Positions 48,845-60,922 of a DNA stretch of 64,000 bases are shown here, piece after piece. Origin of the DNA: Ephemerocybe angulata (Eukaryota; Basidiomycota; Agaricomycetes; Agaricales; Psathyrellaceae); contig JAACJK010000169.1 in assembly GCA_013368325.1 (NCBI GenBank), positions 1-64,000 of the forward strand, given 5' to 3'. Each line of letters starts with the position of its first letter. The first letter of the stretch is position 1. The notes beneath the pieces are model-generated. The model searched no databases and was not told where the DNA came from. It was given only the letters and a program-made list of their open reading frames with translations. Position numbers and translations under genes: made by a program.

Positions 48845-49721
48845 TCAGATCGGACCTGCGGGTAAATTTGCATCTTTATCCTCCGGCTCATGTTCCTTGG
48901 TATACTTGGGAAGTCCAAAGACGTTCTCGATGGTAGAGAAAGTCTCGAGCTGAGTCATCCCTCTTGGGAGTGGGCTGATACCGCCAGTCGAGCGCAACAT
49001 CTCCCTCGCCTTCACCACATAGTACATTTGCTCGTACCCCAGTTCCTCTACCTCCTCGTTGGTAGGACCCCACTCGCGTGCGCAAAGCTCAGCGTAGAGA
49101 GGAACGAGGAACTCAGCGGGCGCTTCGTACTCCTGGTAGAGGCGAATGCGGCGCACGAGGGGCACCTCGTCCTCACGTCGCCTGAGCTCGCGGATGGCGA
49201 GGTCCTTGACAACGGGGAAGTCCCACCGATGTGCGAGCTTCAGGATCGAGAGGAATGCGGTGATGTACGCGTTATAGATGCTATACAGACTGTTCGAGTG
49301 TCATATGGTACGCTCAGAATCGATGTGTGGGAGAGGAGGGGAGTACGGACGGATTATAGAAGACCCATAAGAATTGCTCGAACTCCTGGACCGTGACGTC
49401 AAAAATTTGAATCGCTCGATCTTCACATGTACCTCTATCGTCTACCTCCGGGGCTGAGGATGAGGGGCTGGGTGGCGGGGCGTCGTCGAAGAAGTTTCGT
49501 GACTCGCGCTTGAAGAAGTACGAGTGGATCTTGAACATGACCCCGTCGATCTAAGTTGTGGAGGCCATCAGGACCCTGGCAGTTAGACAGACGTATGACG
49601 GACTGACCAGGACGAACAAGTCACCCCCGACAAGATAGTACCTTTCATGATGGGCGACGTATCTAAGACCATTACCGCCACGTCGAGACGAGCTGGGGCT
49701 GAGGGCACCGGTGGAAGCCAT
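48845..49721 (-). CDS. BTB/POZ domain protein (249 residues)
   Basis: Exons 49721-49608, 49550-49351 and 49280-48845 join in frame. The N-terminus MASTGALSPSSSRRGGNG leads into a BTB fold: YYLVGGDLFVLIDGVMFKIH, then SYFFKRESRNFF, a Ser/Pro-rich insertion, IQIFDVTVQEFEQFLWVFYN, and AYITAFLSILKLAHRWDF with VKDLAIRELRR. The C-terminal half (IRLYQEYEAPAEFLVPLYAELC...) is the helical extension usual in Agaricomycete BTB proteins, a large lineage-expanded family thought to act in protein interaction or Cullin-3 recruitment. A TATATATA box lies 190 bases upstream (49915-49908). Confidence 0.85.
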
Positions 49722-49907
49722 CGAAGCTAACAGCAGTGCGATGCTTGCAGATACGAGGAGCGAAATAGCGACGAAGAGTCGTACAATGGATAGATGTGAG
49801 TAGGGGTGAGGTCTTCAGTGGGGTTCTCAGGAGCACGATGCTGTAAAGCGACGCTGGAAACACCACTTAAAGACGGTACAAGGTGTGCCGCCATGTTCAA
49901 GCGACTG

Positions 49908-49915
49908 TATATATA
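49908..49915 (-). promoter_or_regulatory. TATA box of the BTB gene
   Basis: TATATATA on the minus strand, upstream of the ATG at 49721. Confidence 0.5.
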
Positions 49916-50400
49916 CCCCCTGGGCCAAGGGCACGTCATGACGTCCCGCAGGACACACGCATCTCGTTATGGATGTGCTTCTTGAAATGAGTGCCACTTC
50001 CCTCGTAGCTAAGGCGGCCACGAGGCGCTGCGCCCAACTGCGGGACTGAAAAAGGAAATTAGGCGCCCAAGAACCTGCGACGACGCATCAGATGATAATC
50101 GAACTGCGGGACAGAACACTGAGAAGGCCGAATGCATCCCGTGTATGTAGGTCCATCTCCATGTGCTACAACTGCCACTGTACAAACCGCTGTGGATGGT
50201 CTTTGTACGAGTCAGGGGAAGTCACGAATGTATTCGAAGAACCTGCGTACGACCTGCCTTCCTGATTCAGAAACAGGAGGTGGGACACGTATCCATGGGA
50301 GAATTACGGGTCGAAGAAGTCTCTACTCAGATGCAGAAGGTCCATAGACATCGAAGGTACATAAGATGGCTGTCTCACCTCTAAGTCATAAGCAACCAGA
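49916..50400. other. Intergenic
   Basis: Only short frames without motifs. Confidence 0.4.
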
Positions 50401-50454
50401 GAGTATAAAGATAAGTCAGAATTGTCTCCTCAGTTACCATTATATTGTTTGCTC

Positions 50455-50646
50455 ATGAGTATCATGCCTTGTGTATACTCGGTGTACTACCTGGTAGTAC
50501 GAGGAAGCGCGACTGAATTCTTACAGAGCATAGATACTCTCGCATCGAAGGTCAATCTCCCAGCTCTAGGTCAACCGATGCATGATCTATCGAAGGAATC
50601 CTTCGAGGACTACGCGAGTGTTGTGAGAACGGGAACTCATGTTTAG
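50455..50646 (+). CDS. Very small protein (63 residues), truncated relative of the 51117 gene
   Basis: TATAAAG at 50404-50410 lies 51 bases upstream of the ATG. The C-terminal part, LGQPMHDLSKESFEDY, matches LHAPIEDLKEESLEAY in the next gene, and the starts are alike (MSIM against MAII). The middle is shorter and hydrophobic. It may be a decayed duplicate rather than a working gene. Confidence 0.4.
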   Translation: MSIMPCVYSVYYLVVRGSATEFLQSIDTLASKVNLPALGQPMHDLSKESFEDYASVVRTGTHV

Positions 50647-51116
50647 CATATATCTGGCCCGCCCATGGTTCTCTGCTCAGCGGCCCTGGAAGTCTAATCC
50701 GTTGGCTTCAAGCATTGTGGTGCGCAATCTGAGGTGATGCTGGCGCCATAGGATCCACGAGGGTCATAATTAATGAATACACCCCTGATAATGCAGGGGG
50801 CATAGTTGCGGATTGTCCAATCTGTATTGAGCGATTGTGCCCTAAATGACATCAACAAAGCCCATCGGACGTTCAACATTTTGATCCAGCAGATCGAACA
50901 ATCAGAACAATAAAAACTGCTTTGTATCTGTCCACAAAGGACACAATAAGTAGGAACAACGCGCATGTACGTCGTTCTCGAGTCGACACTGTGGCAAATG
51001 TACATACTCGAGTAATGCTTGGCACTTGGGCGCTTACACGCCCAGCATAAATAAGCGGCATCATCTCTGAGCTTCAAGCAACTCTCATCTCCCCCTCCAT
51101 ATCGCCCTTCCGCAAC

Positions 51117-51380
51117 ATGGCTATAATCTCCCGAGTCCTCCACCGCCAAGCCAAGCGCACCGCGCAAGACCGAGAAGAGAAGTGGCTGCTCTACAACAAA
51201 AGAGTCAAGGCCATCGAGGACGCAGGGCTGGACCTTGCGACGGTCGCGAGGGACGTCGCTACGCTGCACGCACCCATCGAGGATCTCAAGGAGGAGTCAC
51301 TCGAGGCGTATAGGAGTGATTTGAAGGTTTGGGATAGTCTGTTTAGTAGGTATAGGAGTCGGATGGGTGACATAGCCTGA
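51117..51380 (+). CDS. Small basic/acidic helical protein (87 residues)
   Basis: Single-exon ATG frame, with an ATAAATAAG sequence about 65 bases upstream. The sequence (MAIISRVLHRQAKRTAQDRE...IEDLKEESLEAYRSDLKVW...) is charged and predicted helical, with no leader or membrane segment. A shortened paralogue lies 660 bases upstream. The domain is not recognised. Confidence 0.5.
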   Translation: MAIISRVLHRQAKRTAQDREEKWLLYNKRVKAIEDAGLDLATVARDVATLHAPIEDLKEESLEAYRSDLKVWDSLFSRYRSRMGDIA

Positions 51381-52037
51381 ATCGCGGTGGGCGGACGATG
51401 GCGTGTAATTGTGTGGCGCATCATCATGTCGAGAGCTACGGATCTGTTTTTTACTATATATCTTTGAATCATAATCTCTGCTTTCACCAGCATGGCGGTA
51501 TGGGCTTGGTCGTCGATCTTATAGCTTTGTAGCCTGCGCCCTATTCAAGTCTGGTTTGGGCTTCAGTGTCGCCCCACCCGACTCCCTGCGCGTCTTCCAT
51601 CACCCAAACGCGCATTCTGCTCACCGTTGATCACACCATACACCACGTCGCACACCGAGAATCCGGTGGGCACAATGAGTACTGCTTCGTAGAGTACAAG
51701 GGCACGCGCCTCTTCCTAATACTTATCTATATCATCGCGTTTCGCCACACCCGGGGGATCTAAGCGATGGGAGGACGACACAAATTTGACTCCAAGTTGA
51801 AACTTGACGTCCAAGTCGGGGACGGTTCGAGCGATACTTGGTTATCAATGGAACGCGAGGCATGGAGACGGCTGAGCTTTGTCATACATACGATACAATG
51901 ACTAGATTTGATCGTCGGCGTGGACAAAGCCCTTTGTGGGCCTCCTACGCAAGATAGGCATTGGCAAGACAATGAACGAGGCTTTGGAACGACGACAATG
52001 AACCGCTTAATTTCCCAGGCTCATACGGTGAACTAGG

Positions 52038-52045
52038 TATATAAG
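52038..52045 (+). promoter_or_regulatory. TATA box of the small membrane protein gene
   Basis: TATATAAG 68 bases upstream of the ATG at 52106. Confidence 0.6.
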
Positions 52046-52105
52046 ATCCCCGCTGCGGGTAAGACACGACACCACCACGATCCCGACCAACCCCTACCAC
52101 GACAA

Positions 52106-52429
52106 ATGTCATCAAGTTCAGACTTCGAAGCACCCGTTGGACACCGCATCCAGTCTCGACGCGCTGCCACTGAAGCAAATCCCGAATCGTTCGAGTATAG
52201 ATTGGCCAGGGTGGAAGCGCGCTTGGCGAAGCTCGAGTTGAACGAGAAAGTTGAAGCCAAGTTCAATCCTGTGTATGCGCTGATTGGGTATGTAATCCTG
52301 TCAGCGATACTGTTCTCGTATGCGGTGGAGGCGGGGTATCCGGTGGTTCTGGAGGGTGGGGAGGCTTTGAAGAGGGTTGTGGAGGTGGGAGTACGGGCGT
52401 ATGGGGTGGTTCGGAGTAGGATGGCGTAG
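52106..52429 (+). CDS. Small single-pass membrane protein (107 residues)
   Basis: An ATG-started frame with a TATA box 68 bases upstream. The N-terminal 55 residues are soluble, with a short heptad-like stretch (YRLARVEARLAKLELNEKVE). One hydrophobic helix follows (ALIGYVILSAILFSYAVEAG), then a short tail ending VRSRMA. I do not recognise the family. The arrangement fits a tail-region-anchored membrane protein. Confidence 0.55.
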   Translation: MSSSSDFEAPVGHRIQSRRAATEANPESFEYRLARVEARLAKLELNEKVEAKFNPVYALIGYVILSAILFSYAVEAGYPVVLEGGEALKRVVEVGVRAYGVVRSRMA

Positions 52430-53747
52430 CCAAATTATCATGCGCCTCAGTCGTGTGGACGCTCTTCTCTATACATCCACCACAGCTTAGACTCCCGGTT
52501 CCAATGATATCCTGTATCGCCACAATGAACAAAGCGAGAATCAGGAGTAGTAGGTACCATTGAGACCATTAAGTAGGTGAGGGATCGACATATGCCTCTC
52601 AAGGCCATTCCACTTCAGAGATATAACTATTTGCTTTGTCTGTTATCTGGTAGATTTTTTCGGCGTTGTCGTTCATGAAATCTCGCGTGCGTAGCATTGG
52701 GTCCGTGGTGCGTCCGAGTCTATCCTAAGTCGATCCGCGGCTGGAGCGTCTTAAGAGTTCTATATCTTCCTTTGCGTACCTAGATTTCATCAAAAGCCGT
52801 TGTTTTCTGGTGGATTGTGAACTCTTGTTTCTGCAGAAACACCTATAGTAAACTATTGGATTGCTTTGGTCGTGCTTGTGCTCTCTCTCAACTTTATGTT
52901 ATTTCGTAAGGCATATATCAGACGCGTCGAAAGGCATACCCCACCCGCCGTCGTGAAATACGACCTCCCATCCACTGGTAAGGATTGTCCTGATAAGAGG
53001 CTCAGGCTGACATTCTGCATCAAGGCCAGCGCTGAGGTCGCCCGCCATATTCGCCCATATGAACGTACTCAGGTAGTTCGCTCCCCTCGTCCATGATCAT
53101 AATTAAACATCCTTGAATCTGACGGGGGCGAACTTGAACATCGTCAATGAGCCATGGTGAGCACAGGTTATGAAGAGATACGAAGGTATCACGACTTGAA
53201 TTGTGGGCGATTCTGTCAGTGACCTGCACTTTAGGTGTACATGGGCCGAATAGTGTATGCTACGGTCTGGCTACCTTACCTCGCGGTGCGCTTGTCCATG
53301 CGAGTAGCGACCTATGCATTACGCACCACTATATAGCGAACGTCATGAACTGCTGATGGTGTTGGACGATAAAGGAGATATTACCCAGGTTTGCGACGCA
53401 GGCACTCTTAGGGTGATGTCTCCAGATATACCCCTCATGCTCAACCCCTCATACAGCGAGAGTTGCAAGAGCGCCGTCGCACGGCGCGCCAGGTCAAGTT
53501 CGCGCGCCCGTAGATAAGATAAGATAACGGAGATCAAATCCACAAACGTGGCCGAGTCACACGATCGACGCTTACATCATCTGCCACGTCCGAAAACCTG
53601 TGAGGTGGCGATATCAAAGAGTCGTCCCGCGTCTCCATCCATCTGTTCTCCATCCACCACCACCACCACCTCCCTCCTTCCTTTCTTCCCCTTCGTTGGT
53701 CTTCTCCCTCGTCTTTTGGCTTCTGTCTCACTCTTCTTCACGCCAAG
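52430..53747. other. Intergenic, no supported gene
   Basis: A plus frame at 52866-53096 and one at 53314-53517 have no motif. The upstream region of SEC61 (53600-53745) contains a CCACCACCACCACC run and pyrimidine-rich sequence, as in many basidiomycete housekeeping promoters. Confidence 0.45.
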
Positions 53748-56009
53748 ATGAGTAGCGGATGTACGTTGTCTTCGAATGGAATGGGGGTATGAGGAAGGAT
53801 ACTAATGGGTTGGATATGTGTAGTCCGGTTTTTGAATCTTGTGCGGCCCTTCTTGCCCATCCTTCCTGAGGTCTCGTCTCCCGATCGCAAGGTGCGTCTC
53901 TCCCCGCTCTAGCGAGTGCATATATCTAATCTCTCCCCTACGCCGTCCTCCCACAACGCACTCGCCCATTCCCAATCCGCCAACGCACCACCACGTCAAC
54001 GCACCCGCCTTTCTCCCTTCGCCCGCTCGCCCACCCCCGCCCACCCTCCGCACGCACCCGCCCACCCACCGACGGCCTGACTCCGCTCGCCCTTCGCCAG
54101 GTCCCCTTCAACCAAAAAGTGCTCTGGACCGCCGTCACGCTCCTCATCTTCCTCGTCTGCTCGCAGGTGCCGCTCTACGGCATCATGTCCAGCGACAGCA
54201 GCGACCCGCTCTACTGGATGCGCGTCATCCTCGCTTCGAACCGCGGTACCCTGATGGAGCTCGGCATCACGCCCATCGTCACCTCAGGCATGATCATGCA
54301 GCTGCTGGCGGGCGCGAACCTTATTGAGGTCGATTTTGGGTTGAAGGATGATAGGATTCTTTTTAGTGGGGCGCAGAAACGTGCGTCTCTCTCTCTCTCT
54401 TAACGTGCATAGGAAGGTTAACTGACGACTGCGCCTTCGCGAACTCGCTGCGCTCGTTCGCTCACCGCAGTCTTCGCCATGATCATCGCCCTCGGCCAAG
54501 CCACCGTCTACGTGCTGACCGGGCTCTACGGCCAGCCCAAAGACATCGGCGCGGGCGTCTGCCTGCTCCTCATCATCCAGCTCGTCGTCGCCAGCCTCAT
54601 CGTCATCCTCCTCGACGAGCTCCTCCAGAAGGGCTACGGCCTCGGCAGCGGCATCAACCTCTTCATCGCCACCAACATCTGCGAGAGCATCGTCTGGAAA
54701 GCCTTTTCCCCCACAACAGTCAACGTCGGACGAGGAGCCGAGTTCGAGGGGGCCATCCCGGCTTTGTTCCATCTCCTCTTTACTTGGAGTGACCCGCGGA
54801 GGGCGCTTAGGGAGGCGTTTTGGAGGGATCGGCTCCCGAATGTTATGAACATCATCGCGACGGTTGTGATCTTCGCTGTTGTGATCTATTTGCAGGGCTT
54901 CCGGATCGAGATCCCGGTCAAGAGTAATAGGTTTAGGGGGCAGAGGGGGACGTACCCCGTGAAGCTGTTCTATACGAGCAACATGCCGATCATGCTGCAG
55001 AGCGCGTTGACGAGCAATGTGTTTATCGTTAGTCAGATGCTCGCGAGCAGGTTCCCGAATAACCTTCTCATCAAGATTTTGGGCGTTTGGGAGGTGCGTC
55101 TCTTCTCCCCTTCCCTCTCCTTCCTTCTCTCTTTCCTTCCTCCCCTCCTTCGTTTCGAGATTGACTGATGTGTATGGTTGTTCTTGTAGCCGATGGAGGG
55201 CTCCTCGCAGCTCCGCGCCGTCAAGGGTATCGCGTACTACATGTCGCCGCCTCAGACGCTCAAGGAGACGATCCTCGACCCGATCCATACGGCTGTGTAT
55301 ATCACGTTCATGCTCTCTGCGTGCGCGCTGTTCTCGAAGACGTGGATTGAGGTTAGCGGGAGCGGGCCGAGGGACGTTGCGAAGCAGTTGAAGGATCAGC
55401 AGATGGTGCGTCTCCTTCTTCCTTTCTTCGTTCCCACCCCACGTCTCGATCTCGACTCCATGTTGTCGATATCGTCGTCGTCGTGGATGTCTTCTTCGTC
55501 GTCGATACATATATGCTAACGATGCTCGTAGGTCATGGCCGGCCACCGCGAAGGCTCGATGTACAAGGAGCTCAAGCGCGTCATCCCGACCGCTGCGGCG
55601 TTTGGGGGCGCGATTTTGGGGCTGTTGTCCGTCGCTGCGGACCTTAGCGGTGCTATTGGGAGTGGGACGGGGATTTTGATGGCTGTTACTATTATTTATA
55701 GTTGTGAGTTGTCTTTCTTCGTCGTTTGGGGGTGGGGAGGACGTTTGCATCGACGGTCCGTTCGATCTCAGGGGCGGTCGTCCTCGGGATGTATACTCGT
55801 TCAGTCCGTGCTCGGCGCGTCGAACCTGGACTCCCATTCGGCGACTTGGCTCGGCAAAACTGCGGGCCTCCATTCGTCCCCACCCCCTTCGTGCTTCGTG
55901 TTTGTGTTTAATGGATGCTGACGATCCTTCTTTCTTTGTAGACTGGGAGATTGGTATGCGCGAGTCGGGCGGGCCTGAGATGGGCGGGGCGCTCGCTGAG
56001 TTGATGTAA
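53748..56009 (+). CDS. SEC61: Sec61 complex alpha subunit, ER protein-conducting channel (479 residues)
   Basis: Seven exons (53748-53760, 53824-53891, 54101-54380, 54471-55093, 55190-55405, 55532-55703, 55942-56009) join in frame from ATG to TAA. The protein has the length and signature segments of SecY/Sec61 alpha: [21 protein letters not shown], the plug-region [113 protein letters not shown] and [17 protein letters not shown]. Ten membrane helices are expected. It forms the translocon for co- and post-translational import into the ER. Most introns begin GTGCGTCTC; introns 2 and 6 (about 210 and 240 bases) are longer. It is intact, unlike many genes to its left. Confidence 0.97.
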
Positions 56010-57977
56010 TTCGCTTCGACGTTGGGTAATCACATTCGATCCGGTTCGATGATATGTTATACCTGTCCTTCCTTCGTTCCTCCTCCCGCACTGACCGTCG
56101 GTCGCCTCGATCCGATGCGTCGGGGATTGGACGCGAGTCATAGGCGGGCGGGCGGGCGACTTTTTATACGACGAAAATGGCTGCGGGAGGACGATAAGGA
56201 GGGAAGACAGACGAAAAGGGGCAGCTGGTTTATTTATGATTATGTTACTCCCCTTGGCTATTGTTTGAATTAATGGAGTCTTTCGACCCTGCCTTCCTGC
56301 CTCTTAGCTGAGTCCTTGCTGTGTGCGACCTTGGTGTGATATTTCTGTGAGGGATGTCAGCTGGAGGTTTGAGCGTGTTTGAGGGGACTTGGGTCGGTTG
56401 TTGTGGGCGGCGTGTCGGGGTCATGCATAGGATTGGGAGGTGGGCTGGCCTTGGTGCGTATGGATATCTATTATGGAGAGGCGGCGGAGGATGTGTCACA
56501 CTGTGGTCGGGAGGGATTCGAAGTAGGATGTGTGTTTGGGGGTGCGTATTGGAGTATCGGCGTGTGGGAGGGGAAGGTTGTGCTGTTAGTAGTGGATCCG
56601 AGTGCGAGTGGAGTGCGGGTGCCATTGGGACTCGACGGGTGGGTCGCGGTTGGGAAGATTTTCGGAAATTCGGAGGCATGGTTCGATCGGTGGTTTGAGA
56701 TTCTGTAACGGGGCGCGCCCGGTGCGCACTGCGGAGGGCACGGGCTTTGGGCGGGCAGGGCAGCCAACTGTATCTGAGGGGGGAAGGACAGGCTTGCACT
56801 CGTAGCTATAGATATACAACGTTCTCTGGACTCGAGATTCTCAGATCCATTCATCCCCTCATCTGTACTCTGATATAGTGTTGCCACATTGGTCTCAGTT
56901 TCGATGGAGTCTTATATGATATGACAAGGTCCCCATTGTGCCAACTCGTATATTTATTCATGCTTGGCTGGATGACTATATCACTTTGTCGAAGTATCTC
57001 CGAGTCTCCTGGAAACAGACCCAACCTCTCGCATATCCACGTCCCGCACCGCCGTCTGCTCCGATCCCGGTCACTTAACCTTGATGTGGAGGGCCGTGTG
57101 CCTTTCTTGCCGAAATCTTAAAATACCGATTGAACGACGACTCGGATTTTCGCGCATGGTATGCTGGGCTGTTGTGACGAACTCCCAAGACAATCGATCC
57201 GGATACGCTTATCCGGATAATAGATATACCACCTGCGCAGCGCAGAAGGCTCTCGAGTCTCGAACGAACGATATGACTCGTTTGTTCTGTATCATTCACG
57301 TTATGCTAGCTAGTAACACGCTGGGCGCAAGTGTACCCGTCCGTCCAGCATCGAAATCCAAGGCCCAGAAGGTGTATGTATACAGTATTAATCATCTCAA
57401 GCGTTATATTTCAACGCTCGATGAGCTTCCGAGTCGTCCCTGGTTCCAAAGGTTACATACATCAGTTTAAGTAGGCATATTCTGCTCTACGTAAAGAGCG
57501 AGAGGGTTACTCGTGCCCCTAGTACCTACACTGCGGGGATTGGTCTTTTTGTCAAGGTGACAAAGAGGGAATAGTTTCGCAATACAATCACCATGTGCCA
57601 AGCTGGAAAAGGCATGAATATCCGCAGTGCTACTCGGTGTGACCGTTTGAAGTGCGTCCGCCTTCTGGTACAGAACATGCCAAGCCAATCCGGATACGCG
57701 TAGCCGGACATACGACCCACGTCCACGCTACGGTGGTAGAACGCAGGGCGCAAGTGTGCGCATCATCATCGGAATCCAAGTACATGCATGTAAGACTTAA
57801 GTCATGGGAAAAAGTTCCATACACATCCGCCAATTTCCAAAGCCCGGAAGGTGGATTAAGCTTCTCAGATGTTGGATTCCGCCGTTCTATGCGCCTCACA
57901 TATTCATAAGTAGCCACAGGTACGCCCAGTCTATCCAGCAGCCCCACTCCAACCGTCCAACCATCCACAATCCAAGA
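56010..57977. other. Intergenic; contains a diverged direct duplication
   Basis: 56250-56760 is G-rich on the plus strand and simple in composition; its frames look fortuitous. About 57165-57375 and 57665-57790 share CAATCCGGATACGC-like and GGGCGCAAGTGT sequences in the same order, an old direct duplication with no gene. Confidence 0.45.
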
Positions 57978-58500
57978 ATGCACATACCAAACCTCCCGAG
58001 CGCGCTCGCAGTGCTCTCCCTGACCACTGCCGCGATTCCAGCTTCAGTTCACGCTACTGGAACCCCTTTGTGCACGACAGAGGAGGTCATCACATGCACA
58101 CTGACGGCGTACCCTTCGCATGTACCCTTGCTCACGGACGACGTCTCTGCCGAATGGGACTACTGTACGTGCATGATAGCTAACGCCCCATCTTCTAATA
58201 GTTTCTCTGTTAATGCACACACACACTGACGCCTCTCACACAGTCATTCCATACGGCGTCAGTTCTTTCAACCTTTGCAGTGGGGGAGGTAGCCATGTCG
58301 TACGCGCTACGGAACTCAACCAGCCTTTCACGATTGTCAAGGCGGTCGGCGCGCAGCGACTGAACACTAAACACCCACACACGCTGACGAAGGGGCAGGT
58401 GGCGGCGGCTGTTGTGCAGAGTCTCCAGGGGAGGAGTACAATCCCGGGATTCTTTGACGATGCCGTGTGGTTTGTAGAGAAGGTGGAGTGTGTTGTTTGA
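57978..58500 (+). CDS. Small secreted protein, 147 residues
   Basis: Exons 57978-58164 and 58244-58500 join in phase 1 (DY-F-IPYGVSS) across a 79-base intron. A signal peptide (MHIPNLPSALAVLSLTTAAIPASVHA) is followed by a short mature domain with cysteines in LCTTEEVITC and FNLCSGGG and a last one in VECVV. It ends KVECVV-stop. No enzyme motif is recognised. It could be a structural or effector-like secreted protein; the function is not known. Confidence 0.7.
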
Positions 58501-58769
58501 GCCGTGCAGGGGGGAGTCCTATCGCTCTGTATATTCACGTACCTACGCGCTGTGGAGAAGTGAACTCGTGTGCCTGACATGCTCAGCTGTGTTTATCCTT
58601 GAAGGAAGTGATGGCTCATGAATACGTTGCGGACTGGATAGACCGCCCTTGAAACAATAACAATAAGCCGCCCTGACATCAAGGATGCAGTGATCGAACG
58701 TACGGTTGCGAAGGTGCGGCTGCTTTGACCTCGTTCTTGTTCTTGAGGCAACAATAGAGCGAGGGCCCT

Positions 58770-58776
58770 ATATAAC
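58770..58776 (+). promoter_or_regulatory. TATA box of the F-box gene
   Basis: TATATAA 87 bases upstream of the ATG at 58857. Confidence 0.6.
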
Positions 58777-58856
58777 TCTCTGCCCTCGTCAAATTTTGAT
58801 TCTTCTTGATCTCTTTCTACTAAACCACATCCACTGCACCTTCAACACGAACAATC

Positions 58857-60766
58857 ATGGCTCCCAAGGAATCGACAAGGATTACACGATCCGTAGCTCG
58901 AAAGTAAGCTGGCTGAATCCCTTATGGGTCGTACTCAACTGAATAATTGAACTCGTATTCCCCTCCAGAAACGCCGCGTGCACCCCAAGGGTCACAATCC
59001 CCGATGACGTTCTCCGCGAGATATTCGAGCACTGCACTCTGATGTCCACTACGTCGATGCCCAACACGTCACCGGCGGAAGCCCCGATCGTTCTTACGCA
59101 CGTATGCGGACAATGGCGGCGGGTGGCCCAAGACTGCGCTAGTCTCTGGAAGACCCTACGTGTCCGCCAGCCGAACCACGCCTTCGACGACGTCGCACTC
59201 GACTATATGAAGGGCTGGATTCAAAGATCCAAGGCGGCGGGCGCTCGAGCTTACATAGGTCAAACGTTCGACCTCGATATATTGAAGTATAACCTGCCTC
59301 GTCGAGGATATCCTAGGCTTCCGACTCCAGACTTCCTACCGAAGCTCTTCGGTGGACAAGATGCCTGCGGATCTTCGTTGACGGTGCTCGTGCTGCTGCA
59401 TGTATCGGTGATCGATGTGATCAAACTACCCACGGGCCTCTTCCCATCGTTGGAGAGTCTGGTGCTTAATATCGACTTCGAGATGGCCGAGACGATGGAC
59501 GACTCTCCCCACTCTGTAACGGAGTACCTTGGGGATATCAATATCAGCGACCTCTTCGAGCTCTATCGCGAGAGAAAACAGGCAGACGACCGACCACTTC
59601 AAACCGACGATAGCAGCGACTCCGATAATGACGACGATCCCGAGCCTTTTCGAGAGGAGCTCGTCATTCGAGCGTTCCGGGATTCAACCCTACTCCGCCG
59701 CCTATGTATCTCCCACTCAATCAACTTTCGGTACCTGGATATTGTATTTGAGCAGCTCACCCACCTCTACGCGCTAACGGGGTCTCATCTGAAGGGTGTG
59801 GCGAACGTTGACTTCGACCTCAAGAAAGAGTTTGGGACGCCCGGACCTTATAACCCTTTGACCCGATGTGGCCAACATCTTCGACATCTAGCGCTATCCG
59901 TGCGATGGGAAGAGTGGGACGAGGAAGATCCTATTCCAGATGACGGGTCCACTACAGTCCTGCGCTCTCTCGAGGCTCTCTCAATCACTTCTGTCTGTGA
60001 GTTTGAGCTCAGAGCGGACGCCGAGATCTTTCGATCCAACTCCTCAAACTTCTTCAAAGCATACAAATTTCCCAACGTCAAGTCCCTGAGGCTCCATCAG
60101 TGGTCAATATCCTTGGAGTACTTCCCCCTACCGTCGAATGACAGCCACGAGCTCAGCACCCTTCTTGGCCAGATAACCTACCTCTCAATCTCAGGCGACG
60201 TGCGAGAGTGGGAAGACCCAACCGGACTGTTCCAAGCCGCCCATAACGTCAAGACACTCGATATGCACGTGAATGCCATCGGTAAAGCGGCTGTAAAGGA
60301 GGTGCCAATTCCGTACGACCTTATACTCAGAGCCCTTACCCCTGAGAAATCAAAACCGGCTCTACTTCCAAACCTAGAAACCCTCGTTCTCGATATATCG
60401 CCCAGTAGAGACCCGTGGGGTGACCCAAATGGACCAGTGGATGGCGTCTACTACGAGGACGATGTCGTCCCAGTAGACGCTCGCGTCTTCTACCGGTTCG
60501 TCAAAGCTCGAACTCAATGTGGCCTGCAGAAGATCGTCATCTATTCGACCAAGCTTCTACGACCCAACATTCCCTTTATCAGGGCGATCGACGAACTCCT
60601 CGAGGATGGGCGGCTGGCGCTGGAGATTAGGATTATTCCACCCGCCATCGCTCGTCAGGGCTGGTATGCGACATTTGATATGGTGCCTTGGTGGATGCAT
60701 AGGGATGAAGTTCTTGAAGATTGGCCTGAGGCCAAAGACATGTTGATTCGCCTCCATCCTAGATAG
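58857..60766 (+). CDS. F-box-like protein (614 residues)
   Basis: A short first exon (58857-58903, MAPKESTRITRSVAR) and a 65-base intron (GTAAGC...CCAG) lead to exon 58969-60766. The N-terminus has an F-box-like motif, VTIPDDVLREIFEHC, followed by VLTHVCGQWRRVAQDCASLW, the usual Agaricomycete form. The rest is a long leucine-rich, irregular C-terminal region (LRRLCISHSINF, LRHLALSVRWEEW, LPNLETLVLDISPS) and an acidic insert (DDSSDSDNDDDPEPF). Such proteins probably act as substrate adaptors of SCF ubiquitin ligases. The family is greatly expanded in mushrooms, so the target cannot be guessed. Confidence 0.88.
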
Positions 60767-60922
60767 CCGACTGTAGTTCTCGCAGACTTAGAATTTGTTT
60801 GAATTATACAACATGGGTCTGAACAAATGCTATTCAGGTAGCGTATTCTAGAGTTGCGGCCATCCGTTGAGTAGTCGATGGTGTACATACGCCTGATCCA
60901 GTCCCCAAGTAAGACCACTAGT

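Noticed and set aside
54284..55873. 529-codon frame antisense to SEC61
   Set aside because: It is the complement of well-supported SEC61 exons, crosses their introns, and has low-complexity Arg/Asp/Glu composition.
56354..56708. Gly/Val/Cys-rich frames downstream of SEC61
   Set aside because: Composition follows G-richness; two overlapping frames are equally open and neither has a motif or promoter.
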